A stretch of DNA of 64,000 bases. Source: DASZWJ01 sp963813895. GTDB taxonomy: Bacteria > Pseudomonadota > Gammaproteobacteria > JAURND01. Numbering within the stretch: the stretch's first letter is position 1; every line of letters begins with the position of its first letter. Positions 52,291-61,720 of the stretch are shown here, in pieces. The notes below the pieces were generated by a model. It did no database searches. It was not told the DNA's origin and was given only the letters and a program-made list of their open reading frames with translations. The stretch lies in contig CAWFAS010000002.1 in NCBI GenBank assembly GCA_963813895.1, forward strand, positions 124,001-188,000, written 5' to 3'. The position numbers were made by a program, and so were the translations under genes.

Positions 52291-54549
52291 GTGTTGCAAA
52301 CCCTGGATGTGACGCTGCTCGTTCAAGGGTACCTGAAGCAGGTCGGCCAACAACAAGGGTTATTCAAGCGTCAGTCTGTTTGCCTATCAATTTTAATCAA
52401 ACGCATCGAAGAAACTTGGCCGGTATTGGCGTTTGATGGCCAAACCCTCATCGTTGTCAGCGGCAGTCGCAGTGAGCATTTTGTTTTATCTTCTCCGGAA
52501 CCGGCGCGTCCCTTGCTGGATGCCATCGAAGGACTCTGGAAAAGCTATGGGTTCCCACCTGTCACCTTCAAAGCCTGCCTTGGCAAAACAGCGCATTATA
52601 GTAACGTCCGGCCGCCTGAGTTCAAGGACACAGCTAAATTATCCCCCCTACGGCATCCTAAGGCGCTGGCCGACAGTAAAAACCATTTTGCCTCAGAACA
52701 ATTGGATTCCACCGGTAAGATCACCCTGAATTTCACCGTAGATTATTCCGATCTAACATTCATTGACCCCCCCTTAGGCCGGGGCAGCTTGGGGGCAGTG
52801 TATCGGGGCACGCACGATCTGGAAACGGTCGCTATTAAACGATTTAAGTTAGAAGATATTTCTTTGGCAAAACAAATCCTGGCGGAAGCCTCCATCCTGA
52901 CGCGTATTCACTCCAATCACTTAGTCCACCTGCGTGGGGTTTGCTTGAACGCGCCGCATTACTGTGTGTTGATGGAATACTTGCCCAATGGAGATTTATA
53001 CAGTCTACTGGGCTCCAAAAAAGGCCAATTATTATCAGAACTGCAACCCTTGACTTTATCGCAACGCTACCGTCTGGCAACCGATATCGCCATTGGGTTA
53101 TGCCGTTTGCACGAATACAACATATTACATCGTAACTTGAAAAGCCCGAATGTATTGTTATATGAATTGGAGGGCGAATTACGTGGCAAACTCAGTGATT
53201 TTGGTCTGTCCATACTAAAACCTTCTTTAGTGCCTAATCCTAGTGAAAAGGTGATTTCATTGTCGTGGTTGGCGCCGGAGATTGTGAAAGGCACGGGGGA
53301 ATACAGTAAAGCGTCGGACGTATACAGTCTGGGAATGGTGTTGTATGAACTGACCACGGGCAAAATGCCTTATGTTGGCTTGCCTGGCAAACTGGAAACA
53401 CCCAAATTTGAGAAGATTAAACAGTGGATTAAAGAAGACGTGCGCCCATGGCAATATTTGCCTAAGGATTGCCCTGCTGAATTGGCCCAACTCATCTGCG
53501 ACTGTTGCGCTGAAGACCCGAATGCTCGCCCCGCGGCAAAAATCGTGGCACAACGCTTGCAATCTTTATACAACACGACTCATAAAACCCCTGTATACGA
53601 TGATGTTTTATCCGTGGGGGCAGAAAACTCACTGTTTGGCTTGACTCCACAAAAAGAAAAAGAAAGCAAAGGCACGCCTAAGCCTAGGGATAAAAAAGAC
53701 AGCAAATTAAGCAGTCTACCGCCTAATCTGATGGAACAAGGGACTGCTGCGGTGGATGAGATAGATCAAGATGGCCGCAGTTCCTTGTTCCACGCCGTGG
53801 CACAGCGGAATACCGACCAGGTGAAGAACTTATTGGCCCACGGTGCGCGCATTAATCTGGCGGATAAAAAAGGTAAGACGCCGTTGGATGTCGCCTTGGA
53901 GCTGGGTGAGAGCGGTGAGGAGCTCGTGGCATTGTTGTTGCAGATGCATAAGCCCCAGACTGCTTCCAGTTTCCTGCCAAAAACCACTACACTGGTGCAA
54001 AACCCTGATAAAAAAGAAGATAAAACAAAGCTTCCATTACCCTCTACATCATCTATCGCTTACAGCCCGCGCTTGTTTTCGCCGGCGCCGATTTCATCTT
54101 TGCAGGCGTCTCAGCTGCTAGATTTTCAAGAGGAACTGGGGAAATTATGTCAAGATCGTTATACCTTTCGCATCAATCGGCCAGGGGCGGATCAATTGGT
54201 GATACAATTCACGGCGCTGAATTCGCTGTTAAAGAAGACGGGGGAAATCAGAGATGAATTGGTTGATTTGACCCGCCTGTTACAGAAATTAATTAGTGAT
54301 TGTGGGATGACTGTCAAGCCCCATCAATTCCAACCGGACTGGGGAAAGTGGGCATTGACCATTCAGGCAGAACCAGCCCTGCTGGATCAAATCGCTAACT
54401 TACTGCATAAGGCTAGCCTGGCATATTTATCGCCGGATGCGAAAACCGGTAAAGGATTTTTTGAGCCGCAGGGTACCGATAGCCATTCACCCAGCCCATC
54501 GACCGGCGACAGCGGCGATACCTCGGAGCCAACTTGCATAATGCAATAA
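51559..54549 (+). CDS. Giant protein, C-terminal part: HEAT, kinase-like, ankyrin, CaaX ending
   Basis: Continuation of the previous gene in the shifted frame (joined length ~2,407 residues). The first residues are HEAT units 20-26; the ATG here is probably not a true start. A TKL-type protein kinase domain follows: GRGSLGAVYRG, VAIKRF (Lys), ILAEASIL (Glu), HRNLKSPNVLL (local residue ~526), SDFGLS (~547), SWLAPEIVKG. The catalytic HRD Asp is Asn, so activity is doubtful. One to two ankyrin units follow (SSLFHAVAQRNTDQVKNLL), then a linker, and an end PTCIMQ, a fit to the CaaX prenylation box. Predicted host-membrane anchoring is inference. Confidence 0.82.
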   Translation: MAAYPEVLSAVLKAASDLNENVQQAALKAFWDKLGENLAAHTEVLSVVLKAAGNQEQNVRRVAIEALGKLGEKLAAYPEILFVVVKATGDREWNVRREAVDALGKLGEKLAEHREALSAVLKAVRDQEWNVRQAAIEALGKLGEKLAAHPEALSAVLEAMGDQKLYVRLAAIEALVKLGETLASHTKALSAVLKAMGDQEPNIRRAAIDALGKLGEKLAAHPEAFSIMLKAAGDGSAVGKEATYVLQTLDVTLLVQGYLKQVGQQQGLFKRQSVCLSILIKRIEETWPVLAFDGQTLIVVSGSRSEHFVLSSPEPARPLLDAIEGLWKSYGFPPVTFKACLGKTAHYSNVRPPEFKDTAKLSPLRHPKALADSKNHFASEQLDSTGKITLNFTVDYSDLTFIDPPLGRGSLGAVYRGTHDLETVAIKRFKLEDISLAKQILAEASILTRIHSNHLVHLRGVCLNAPHYCVLMEYLPNGDLYSLLGSKKGQLLSELQPLTLSQRYRLATDIAIGLCRLHEYNILHRNLKSPNVLLYELEGELRGKLSDFGLSILKPSLVPNPSEKVISLSWLAPEIVKGTGEYSKASDVYSLGMVLYELTTGKMPYVGLPGKLETPKFEKIKQWIKEDVRPWQYLPKDCPAELAQLICDCCAEDPNARPAAKIVAQRLQSLYNTTHKTPVYDDVLSVGAENSLFGLTPQKEKESKGTPKPRDKKDSKLSSLPPNLMEQGTAAVDEIDQDGRSSLFHAVAQRNTDQVKNLLAHGARINLADKKGKTPLDVALELGESGEELVALLLQMHKPQTASSFLPKTTTLVQNPDKKEDKTKLPLPSTSSIAYSPRLFSPAPISSLQASQLLDFQEELGKLCQDRYTFRINRPGADQLVIQFTALNSLLKKTGEIRDELVDLTRLLQKLISDCGMTVKPHQFQPDWGKWALTIQAEPALLDQIANLLHKASLAYLSPDAKTGKGFFEPQGTDSHSPSPSTGDSGDTSEPTCIMQ

Positions 54550-54661
54550 GGTACTACTGTTAGCATGATGCGACAACTTTAGCGCAAAGGCAGCCCATTA
54601 CGCCTGGAATTCTCGAGGAATAAATACTGTTTTATTTTCTCACGTTTTTCAATTAAATGGG

Positions 54662-55807
54662 TCATGATTGTTTTTTTACTGCCTCACCTATTTCCGCAAT
54701 GACAAATTCAATCTCTTCCAAAGTGGTAAAACGCCCCACCGAAAAACGCAATGCACTTCTTGCCAATGCATCAGATACCCCAATAGCACGCAATACGTAT
54801 GAAGATTCAAGGCTACCCGAAGTACAGGCAGAACCAGAGGATACTGCTATATTGGGCAGCGCCGATAACAACGTCTGCGCATCTATGCCTACAAAACTGA
54901 CATTAAGGTTCCCCGGCAAGCATTGTCCCTCATCACCATTGCGCTGGATCTTTGCCACTTTCTTTAAACCTTCCCATAAATACTGTTTCAGCTGAGCAGT
55001 CCTTTGCGCTTCTGACGCCATTTCCTGCCCAGCAATGTTGAAGGCTTCACCCATACCCACAATTTGATGGGTAGGTAATGTACCAGGCCGTAAGCCCTGC
55101 TCATGACCTCCACCATGACTTAATGGGGCAAGCCGTAAGCGGGGTTTGTTACGGATATACAGCGCGCCTATACCCTTAGGACCATAAATTTTATGAGCTG
55201 AAAAAGACATCAAATCAACTGGGATTTCTTGTAAATTAATTGGAATTTTACCCGCACTTTGTGCTGCATCGACATGAAATAAAATACCACGCATCCTTGT
55301 TAATTCAGCAATAGCTTTAATATTTTGAATCACACCGATTTCATTATTCGCATGCATAATAGACACTAGTAAAGTTTCTTTACGCAAGGCACTTTCTAAC
55401 TGCTCCAGTTGAATTAATCCATTTTCATCGGGTGTTAAATACGTCACTACAAAACCTTCACGCTGTAATTGCACACACACATCTAATACGGCTTTATGTT
55501 CAGTTGTACACGTCACGATATGATTCCCTTGACGCTGATAAAAACGCGCCGCGCCCAAAATCGCCATGTTATTAGATTCTGTACCCCCTGAAGTCCAAAT
55601 AATTTGTTGCGGGTGAGTATTCAATAAATCTGCTACTTGTTGGCGCGCCTCTTCCACAGCTGTTTCCGCTCGCCAGCCATAAGCATGTGTGCGCGAAGCA
55701 GGATTACCAAAATTTCCCTCTAGGGTTAGACATTGCATCATGCGTTCTGCAACACGGGGATCAACGGGTGTCGTTGCCATATAATCTAAATAAATAGGTA
55801 AGCGCAT
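54662..55807 (-). CDS. Cysteine desulfurase (IscS/NifS family)
   Basis: A PLP enzyme releasing sulfur from cysteine for Fe-S clusters or tRNA thiolation. 381 residues begin RLPIYLDYMATTPVDPRV. It shows TSGGTESNNMAILGAA, HANNEIGVIQNI, HVDAAQSAGKIPI, the PLP Lys in SFSAHKIYGPKGIGALY, and the catalytic Cys in SGSACTSGSLESSYVLRAIG. It resembles IscS but is ~20 residues shorter at the C-terminus, lacking the end that binds IscU in E. coli. No iscU, iscA or iscR lies nearby, so its partner is unclear. It is convergent with the giant gene. Confidence 0.9.
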   Translation of the reverse strand: MRLPIYLDYMATTPVDPRVAERMMQCLTLEGNFGNPASRTHAYGWRAETAVEEARQQVADLLNTHPQQIIWTSGGTESNNMAILGAARFYQRQGNHIVTCTTEHKAVLDVCVQLQREGFVVTYLTPDENGLIQLEQLESALRKETLLVSIMHANNEIGVIQNIKAIAELTRMRGILFHVDAAQSAGKIPINLQEIPVDLMSFSAHKIYGPKGIGALYIRNKPRLRLAPLSHGGGHEQGLRPGTLPTHQIVGMGEAFNIAGQEMASEAQRTAQLKQYLWEGLKKVAKIQRNGDEGQCLPGNLNVSFVGIDAQTLLSALPNIAVSSGSACTSGSLESSYVLRAIGVSDALARSALRFSVGRFTTLEEIEFVIAEIGEAVKKQS

Positions 55808-55894
55808 GGAACCTCGAGGTGGGAATTACGGTATTTATTAAATCTATAATAATTTTTATACTGCATGAAATAAATTTTTATTTAAAGGAAATCT

Positions 55895-56338
55895 ATGCCT
55901 ACATCCCTATCAACATATTCCCATTCGCAGCGAGGCTTTACGCTTTTAGAATTAATGATAACGGTAGCCATCATAGGTATTTTAGCAGCTATTGCCATAC
56001 CCAGCTATCAGGATTACACACGTAAAGCAGCCTATACGGAAATAGTAAACCAAACAGCTCCTTATAAAGTGGGAGTTATGAGTTGTTATCATTTATTAGG
56101 AGAGTTCACTGGCTGTAATAGCGGCAGCAATGAAATTCCCCAAGGTATTACAGGTGGCATAGAACTGGTTAAAACCCTTACGGTTAAAGATGGTGTTATT
56201 GCCGTAACGCCAAATAATATGAAAGGTATTGCTGCTGCAGATAACTACATATTAAAGCCAGAATTACCAGGGGCTGGTACCAATGCAGTTACCTGGAAAA
56301 CTTCAGGAGGCGGAGTCGAAAAAGGTTATGCGAAGTAG
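55895..56338 (+). CDS. pilA: Type IV major pilin-like protein
   Basis: 147 residues. The prepilin peptidase site is HSQRG|FTLLELMITVAIIG, to be cut after Gly14, with the conserved Glu5 of the mature protein. A single N-terminal hydrophobic helix follows. Two cysteines (CYHLLGEFTGC) near residues 68-78 sit close together and could form a short disulfide loop; there is no C-terminal Cys pair as in classical PilA. The ATG at 55895 has AAAGGA nearby. It begins a cluster with pilus genes on both strands. Assembled at the inner membrane. Confidence 0.88.
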   Translation: MPTSLSTYSHSQRGFTLLELMITVAIIGILAAIAIPSYQDYTRKAAYTEIVNQTAPYKVGVMSCYHLLGEFTGCNSGSNEIPQGITGGIELVKTLTVKDGVIAVTPNNMKGIAAADNYILKPELPGAGTNAVTWKTSGGGVEKGYAK

Positions 56339-56384
56339 TTACCTCAACGGGTTTTGGCGCCTAACTTAAATTAGTGCTTGGTAG

Positions 56385-56873
56385 TTACCTCACAATAGCC
56401 AAATGAAAAAATTTATCCGCCAGATTTTTATCAGGAATTTTTAATGCACATCGTCCTGCATTTTCATAAGCCGCTCCAACATCAAGATAATCTGGATCAT
56501 GTACTGCTAACAAAAATTGCTCCACTGCTTGCGTATACCTTTCCTGGCGACACAAAAAAGCGCCATAATTATTGTGGGTTGCTCCGCTATGCGGAGCTAA
56601 TTTAATAGCGCGTAAATAAGCTTGTTCCGCTGAGGCTATATCATTTGTGCTTTCCAGAAAATACCCAGTGACATACCACACAACTGGGTTCGTCGGGGCT
56701 TGTTGCTGTGCGAGTAGTAGCTTCAGCTTTGCCCGTGGCGCATCATGCTCTTGTATCAGATAAGCCATGGCTAATTGGGTATTAATTTCTGCTGCAACTG
56801 AATTTCTCATTGGATTCAAACTGCAGGAACACAGAGTTGTACTCAGTATGATTAATAAGATGATTGTTTTCAA
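56385..56873 (-). CDS. PilF/PilW-like TPR lipoprotein (type IV pilus biogenesis), short
   Basis: 162 residues. The signal sequence KTIILLIILSTTLCSCSLNP ends in a lipobox (LCSC). Three TPR units follow: INTQLAMAYLIQEHDAPRAK, VVWYVTGYFLESTNDIASAEQAYLRAIKL, GATHNNYGAFLCRQERYTQAVEQFLLAV. This is the pattern of PilF/PilW, the outer-membrane pilotin for secretin PilQ, but it is ~90 residues shorter than usual (which has six TPRs). It is divergent from the next gene, with overlapping 5' ends in the longest reading. Confidence 0.72.
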   Translation of the reverse strand: MKTIILLIILSTTLCSCSLNPMRNSVAAEINTQLAMAYLIQEHDAPRAKLKLLLAQQQAPTNPVVWYVTGYFLESTNDIASAEQAYLRAIKLAPHSGATHNNYGAFLCRQERYTQAVEQFLLAVHDPDYLDVGAAYENAGRCALKIPDKNLADKFFHLAIVR

Positions 56874-56920
56874 TAGACGCTCCTGATTTAAATATTTGGA
56901 TCAATAATTATCAAGAGAAG

Positions 56921-57505
56921 ATGATGACTTTTAAATACCGTAAAAACTTATGCGGAACGTCTTTCATGAGATGGCAACGTTGGGGTAGCACATTATTGAA
57001 TTTGCTGTTCATCTGGCCAACTATGACTTTCGCAGCCAATATTTATATGCAAACTAATAAAAGTGGTGCCGTTGAATTTAGTGATTATCCTGCCCACTTA
57101 TCCTCACCGGTCATTTTAAAAAGGATTAATTCCTATAATGCTTTCGATAACCTGGCTGTGCCTACTGAACAGAAACAACTTACAAACCCAATGAATGCTT
57201 ATGAAAAAATTATTATACTAACACCACAACCAGCACAAACTTATCAAAATTCACAGACTGTACCTGTGAATATAGAAGTTATCCCCACATTAAAATCAGC
57301 AGACAAAATTGAAATATGGCTTGATGGCAATTTATATCAACGCGGAACTGAAACGCAAATTACATTACAAGGTATTGATCGCGGAGAGCATTATATCCAA
57401 ATTAAAATCATGAACGCGCAAGGAAAAATGTTAATCTCTTCCAAGATAATCACTTTTTATATACATAAAGCTGTATCAAATAATGCTGGAGAAAATAAAA
57501 CGTGA
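56921..57505 (+). CDS. DUF4124-like secreted protein
   Basis: 194 residues from the ATG at 56921, with AAGAGAAG upstream; a longer frame from 56864 lies over the divergent gene. A signal peptide-like segment (LLNLLFIWPTMTFAA) is followed by IYMQTNKSGAVEFSDYP, the small beta motif of DUF4124 proteins. A C-terminal Ig-like stretch follows (SADKIEIWLDGNLYQRG, IDRGEHYIQIKIMNAQGKML). The function is unknown; such proteins often lie near two-component or pilus genes. Its stop overlaps the GTG of the next gene by four bases (GTGA), so it is coupled to the pilus ATPase. Confidence 0.6.
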   Translation: MMTFKYRKNLCGTSFMRWQRWGSTLLNLLFIWPTMTFAANIYMQTNKSGAVEFSDYPAHLSSPVILKRINSYNAFDNLAVPTEQKQLTNPMNAYEKIIILTPQPAQTYQNSQTVPVNIEVIPTLKSADKIEIWLDGNLYQRGTETQITLQGIDRGEHYIQIKIMNAQGKMLISSKIITFYIHKAVSNNAGENKT

Positions 57506-58491
57506 GTGACTACCCATTATCCATGACAGAGCTACTCACATTGGCCGTTGATAAAAACGCTTCCGATTTGCATCTCTCTGCTGATTTATCACCTTTATTG
57601 CGTATCCAAGGTGATTTACAAAAATTTAACTTACCTGTAATCACCGCCGATCAGTTGCCATTATTGCTACAGTCTATGCTGACTATATCGCAACAAGATT
57701 CTTTAACTCAGGAACTGGAACTTGATTTTGCGTATTCTATTGCTGGTACCGGTAGATTTCGTATCAATATTTTTCATCAGCAACGTGGGCTAGCCGTCGC
57801 TATACGTCTAATACCGGAAAAAATTTTAACCTTATCAGATTTACAATTACCGAAAATTTTTTATAACTTTTGTGACTATACCCAAGGGTTAATATTAGTT
57901 ACAGGCCCAACCGGCGCAGGTAAAAGTAGTTCATTAGCCGCCATGATAAATCATATTAACCAAACGTGGGCAAAACATATTATAACCATTGAGGATCCTA
58001 TTGAGTTCATCCATTCACCGCTGCAGAGTTTAATAAGCCAGCGTGAATTGCATAATCACACCCGTTCTTTTAAAAATGCACTACGTTCCGCGTTACGTGA
58101 AGATCCTGATATCATCCTCATTGGAGAATTACGTGACTTGGAGACTATACGCCTAGCTTTAACCGCAGCAGAAACTGGACATCTGGTCTTAGCTACCCTG
58201 CATACAGTTTCAGCTCCCAAAACTATAGACCGAATAGTGGATATTTTTCCCGGAAATGAAAAAGATATGATACGCGCCATGTTGTCGGAATGCCTTACGG
58301 CTGTCATCTCACAAAAATTTTTTCCGCAAATAGCCAATAATAAACGCAGAATAGCATTTGAGATTTTAGTATGTACTCCTGCTATTCGTAACTTAATTCG
58401 AGAAAATAAAATTCCGCAAATTTATTCCGCTATGCAAACCGGCCAAGCGAGTGGGATGTGCACATTTGAACAATACCTCAGCCATTCTTAG
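57502..58491 (+). CDS. Type IV pilus twitching ATPase, PilT/PilU-like
   Basis: A hexameric secretion ATPase that retracts pili, at the inner membrane. 329 residues from GTG 57502. Motifs are SDLHLSADLSPLLRIQGDL, Walker A VTGPTGAGKSSSLAAM, the Asp box ITIEDPIEFIH, Walker B DIILIGELRDLETIR and the His box TGHLVLATLHT. The C-terminus after FEILVCTPAIRNLIREN is short and ends in FEQYLSHS, compared with longer PilT/PilU. I cannot tell PilT from PilU. Translationally coupled to the preceding DUF4124-like gene. A 220-bp repeat array follows at once. Confidence 0.88.
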   Translation: MSDYPLSMTELLTLAVDKNASDLHLSADLSPLLRIQGDLQKFNLPVITADQLPLLLQSMLTISQQDSLTQELELDFAYSIAGTGRFRINIFHQQRGLAVAIRLIPEKILTLSDLQLPKIFYNFCDYTQGLILVTGPTGAGKSSSLAAMINHINQTWAKHIITIEDPIEFIHSPLQSLISQRELHNHTRSFKNALRSALREDPDIILIGELRDLETIRLALTAAETGHLVLATLHTVSAPKTIDRIVDIFPGNEKDMIRAMLSECLTAVISQKFFPQIANNKRRIAFEILVCTPAIRNLIRENKIPQIYSAMQTGQASGMCTFEQYLSHS

Positions 58492-58519
58492 AGCCTGTTT
58501 CGTGAATGATATTCTTTCT

Positions 58520-61209
58520 GGCGTTGTCGTTCCCGCGAAGGCGGGAATCTATCCCCACTTGGCAGCAACTATGGAAGAAAACAATACTACATTTACCTAA
58601 TTTGGCTAAGGAGTTTGTGGTGGTACAAAAATACTTTTTGGTAAGCGCAACGGCCTAAGAGGTGATTTTTCTAAACTCCTTGCTATGCATGGATGGGTTC
58701 CCGCCTTCGCGGGAATGACATACCTTTTTTATCAACCTGGCGTTGTCGTTCCCACGAAGGCGGGAATCTATCCCCACTTGGCAGCAACTATGGAAGAAAA
58801 ACAATATTACATTTACCTAATTTGGCTAAGGAGTTTGTGGTGGTACAAAAATACTTTTTGGTAAGCGCAACGGCCTAAGAGGTGATTTTTCTAAACTCCT
58901 TGCCATGCATGGATGGGTTCCCGCCTTCGCGGGAATGACATACCTTTTTTATCAACCTGGCGTTGTCGTTCCCGCGAAGGCGGGAATCTATCCCCACTTG
59001 GCAGCAACTATGGAAGAAAAACAATATTACATTTACCTAATTTGGCTAAGGAGTTTGTGGTGGTACAAAAATACTTTTTGGTAAGCGCAATGGCCTAAGA
59101 GGTGATTTTTCTAAACTCCTTGCCATGCATGGATGGGTTCCCGCCTTCGCGGGAATGACATACCTTTTTTATCAACCTGGCGTTGTCGTTCCCGCGAAGG
59201 CGGGAATCTATCCCCACTTGGCAGCAACTATGGAAGAAAAACAATATTACATTTACCTAATTTGGCTAAGGAGTTTGTGGTGGTACAAAAATACTTTTTT
59301 GGTAAGCGCAACGGCCTAAGAGGTGATTTTTCTAAACTCCTTGCCATGCATGGATGGGTTCCCGCCTTCGCGGGAATGACATACCTTTTTTATCAACCTG
59401 GCGTTGTCGTTCCCGCGAAGGCGGGAATCTATCCCCACTTGGCAGCAACTATGGAAGAAAAACAATACTACATTTACCTAATTTGGCTAAGGAGTTTGTG
59501 GTGGTACAAAAATACTTTTTGGTAAGCGTAATGGCCTAAGAGGTGATTTTTCTAAACTCCTTGCTATGCATGGATGGGTTCCCGCCTTCGCGGGAATGAC
59601 ATACCTTTTTTATCAACCTGGCGTTGTCGTTCCCGCGAAGGCGGGAATCTATCCCCACTTGGCAGCAACTATGGAAGAAAAACAATACTACATTTACCTA
59701 ATTTGGCTAAGGAGTTTGTGGTGGTACAAAAATACTTTTTGGTAAGCGTAATGGCCTAAGAGGTGATTTTTCTAAACTCCTTGCCATGCATGGATGGGTT
59801 TCCGCCTTCGCGGGAATGACATACCTTTTTTATCAACCTGGCGTTGTCGTTCCCGCGAAGGCGGGAATCTATCCCCACTTGGCAGCAACTATGGAAGAAA
59901 ACAATACTACATTTACCTAATTTGGCTAAGGAGTTTGTGGTGGTACAAAAATACTTTTTGGTAAGCGTAATGGCCTAAGAGGTGATTTTTCTAAACTCCT
60001 TGCCATGCATGGATGGGTTCCCGCCTTCGCGGGAATGACATACCTTTTTTATCAACCTGGCGTTGTCGTTCCCACGAAGGCGGGAATCTATCCCCACTTG
60101 GCAGCAACTATGGAAGAAAAACAATATTACATTTACCTAATTTGGCTAAGGAGTTTGTGGTGGTACAAAAATACTTTTCGGTAAGCGCAACGGCCTAAGA
60201 GGTGATTTTTCTAAACTCCTTGCCATGCATGGATGGGTTCCCGCCTTCGCGGGAATGACATACCTTTTTTATCAACCTGGCGTTGTCGTTCCCGCGAAGG
60301 CGGGAATCTATCCCCACTTGGCAGCAACTATGGAAGAAAAACAATACTACATTTACCTAATTTGGCTAAGGAGTTTGTGGTGGTACAAAAATACTTTTCG
60401 GTAAGCGCAACGGCCTAAGAGGTGATTTTTCTAAACTCCTTACCATGCATGGATGGGTTCCCGCCTTCGCGGGAATGACATACCTTTTTTATCAACCTGG
60501 CGTTGTCGTTCCCGCGAAGGCGGGAATCTATCCCCACTTGGCAGCAACTATGGAAGAAAAACAATATTACATTTACCTAATTTGGCTAAGGAGTTTGTGG
60601 TGGTACAAAAATACTTTTCGGTAAGCGCAACGGCCTAAGAGGTGATTTTTCTAAACTCCTTGCCATGCATGGATGGGTTCCCGCCTTCGCGGGAATGACA
60701 TACCTTTTTTATCAACCTGGCGTTGTCGTTCCCGCGAAGGCGGGAATCTATCCCCACTTGGCAGCAACTATGGAAGAAAAACAATATTACATTTACCTAA
60801 TTTGGCTAAGGAGTTTGTGGTGGTACAAAAATACTTTTTGGTAAGCGCAACGGCCTAAGAGGCGATTTTTCTAAACTCCTTGCCATGCATGGATGGGTTC
60901 CCGCCTTCGCGGGAATGACATACCTTTTTTATCAACCTGGCGTTGTCGTTCCCGCGAAGGCGGGAATCTATCCCCACTTGGCAGCAACTATGGAAGAAAA
61001 ACAATACTACATTTACCTAATTTGGCTAAGGAGTTTGTGGTGGTACAAAAATACTTTTTGGTAAGCGCAACGCCCTAAGAGGTGATTTTTCTAAACTCCT
61101 TGCCATGCATGGATGGGTTCCCGCCTTCGCGGGAATGACATACCTTTTTTATCAACCTGGCGTTGTCGTTCCCGCGAAGGCGGGAATCTATCCCCACTTG
61201 GCAGCAACT
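58520..61209 (+). repeat. Tandem array of twelve 220-bp units, remnants of a GIY-YIG element
   Basis: Units start at GGCGTTGTCGTTCCCGCG (positions ~58520, 58739, 58959, 59179, 59399, 59619, 59839, 60059, 60279, 60499, 60719, 60939); a thirteenth start (~61159) leads into the intact GIY-YIG gene. Each has an inverted pair (GTTCCCGCGAAGGCGGGAA and GTTCCCGCCTTCGCGGGAA). Units are ~219-221 bp and differ only by scattered single bases, with one short A-run variation. Each contains the first ~35 bases of the GIY-YIG gene (ATGGAAGAAAAAC...) joined directly to its last ~30 bases (TTTGGCTAAGG...). Short frames inside the units are not genes. Confidence 0.9.
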
Positions 61210-61506
61210 ATGGAAGAAAAACAATATTACGTTTATTTATTGGCCAATAAAAGATATGGCACTTTGTATACTGGAGTGACGAGTGATCTTGCGAAACGGA
61301 TTTATGAACATGAGGAAGGTTTAGTGCAAGGATTTACAAAAAAATATAATGTTCATCAATTGGTCTACTACGAAGTACATTCCGATATCTATGAGGCAAT
61401 AACTCGGGAGAAACAAATCAAGAAATGGAATAGGCAGTGGAAAATCAATCTTATTGAGCGAGATAATCCAGAATGGCTGAATTTGGCTAAGGGGTTATTG
61501 TCGTAG
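61210..61506 (+). CDS. GIY-YIG family nuclease, parent of the 220-bp repeat array
   Basis: 98 residues from the ATG at 61210; a longer frame from 61105 passes through repeat DNA and is rejected. The YYVYLLANKRYGTLYTGV start gives the GIY-YIG signature (YVYLL and YTGVTSDLAKRIYEH, with Tyr and Arg). Glu in the REKQIKKW region is the likely metal ligand (YEAITREKQIKKWNRQWK). It belongs to the small stand-alone group (UPF0213/YhbQ-like). It lies between palindromes that match those in the array, so it looks like the coding part of a mobile or repeat-linked element. It may be a host gene or a selfish nuclease. Confidence 0.88.
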   Translation: MEEKQYYVYLLANKRYGTLYTGVTSDLAKRIYEHEEGLVQGFTKKYNVHQLVYYEVHSDIYEAITREKQIKKWNRQWKINLIERDNPEWLNLAKGLLS

Positions 61507-61610
61507 TGCACAAATACTTTTTGGTAGCGCAACGGCCTTTGAGGCGGTTTTTTCTAAACTCCTTACCATGCACGGATGGGTTCCCGCCTTCGCGGGAATG
61601 ACATAGCTGT
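61507..61610 (+). repeat. Right-hand end of the GIY-YIG element
   Basis: After the nuclease stop, GCACAAATACTTTTTGGTA, then GCGCAACGGCC and the palindrome GTTCCCGCCTTCGCGGGAA at ~61580-61600, repeat the end of each 220-bp unit but with more differences (GGCGGTTTTTTC, ATGCACGGATGG). The remaining 110 bp to the next gene hold AACTTTCAAACGCTTCGAG at 61690-61708, related to the MITE arm at 8321-8337. Confidence 0.7.
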
Positions 61611-61720
61611 TTATCAACCTATTGTACTGTTAAACTGTCATCAACCATTTGATATTCTCTTATTAATCTCAATCTGAGTGTTTAATACCCAACTTTCAAA
61701 CGCTTCGAGTATATAAAATC

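Noticed and set aside
57502..58491. Type II secretion GspE-like ATPase
   Set aside because: The short N-terminus, SDLHL motif and IGELRD Walker B fit PilT/PilU, and a pilin and PilF-like gene are adjacent.
58693..61078. Repeated 61-codon frames (MGSRLRGNDI...) in the 220-bp array
   Set aside because: They are read from palindromic DNA and nuclease-gene remnants, begin in the hairpin, and vary only as the repeat does. Not genes.
58520..61209. CRISPR-like regular array
   Set aside because: The 220-bp units repeat entirely with no unique spacers, and no cas genes are nearby.
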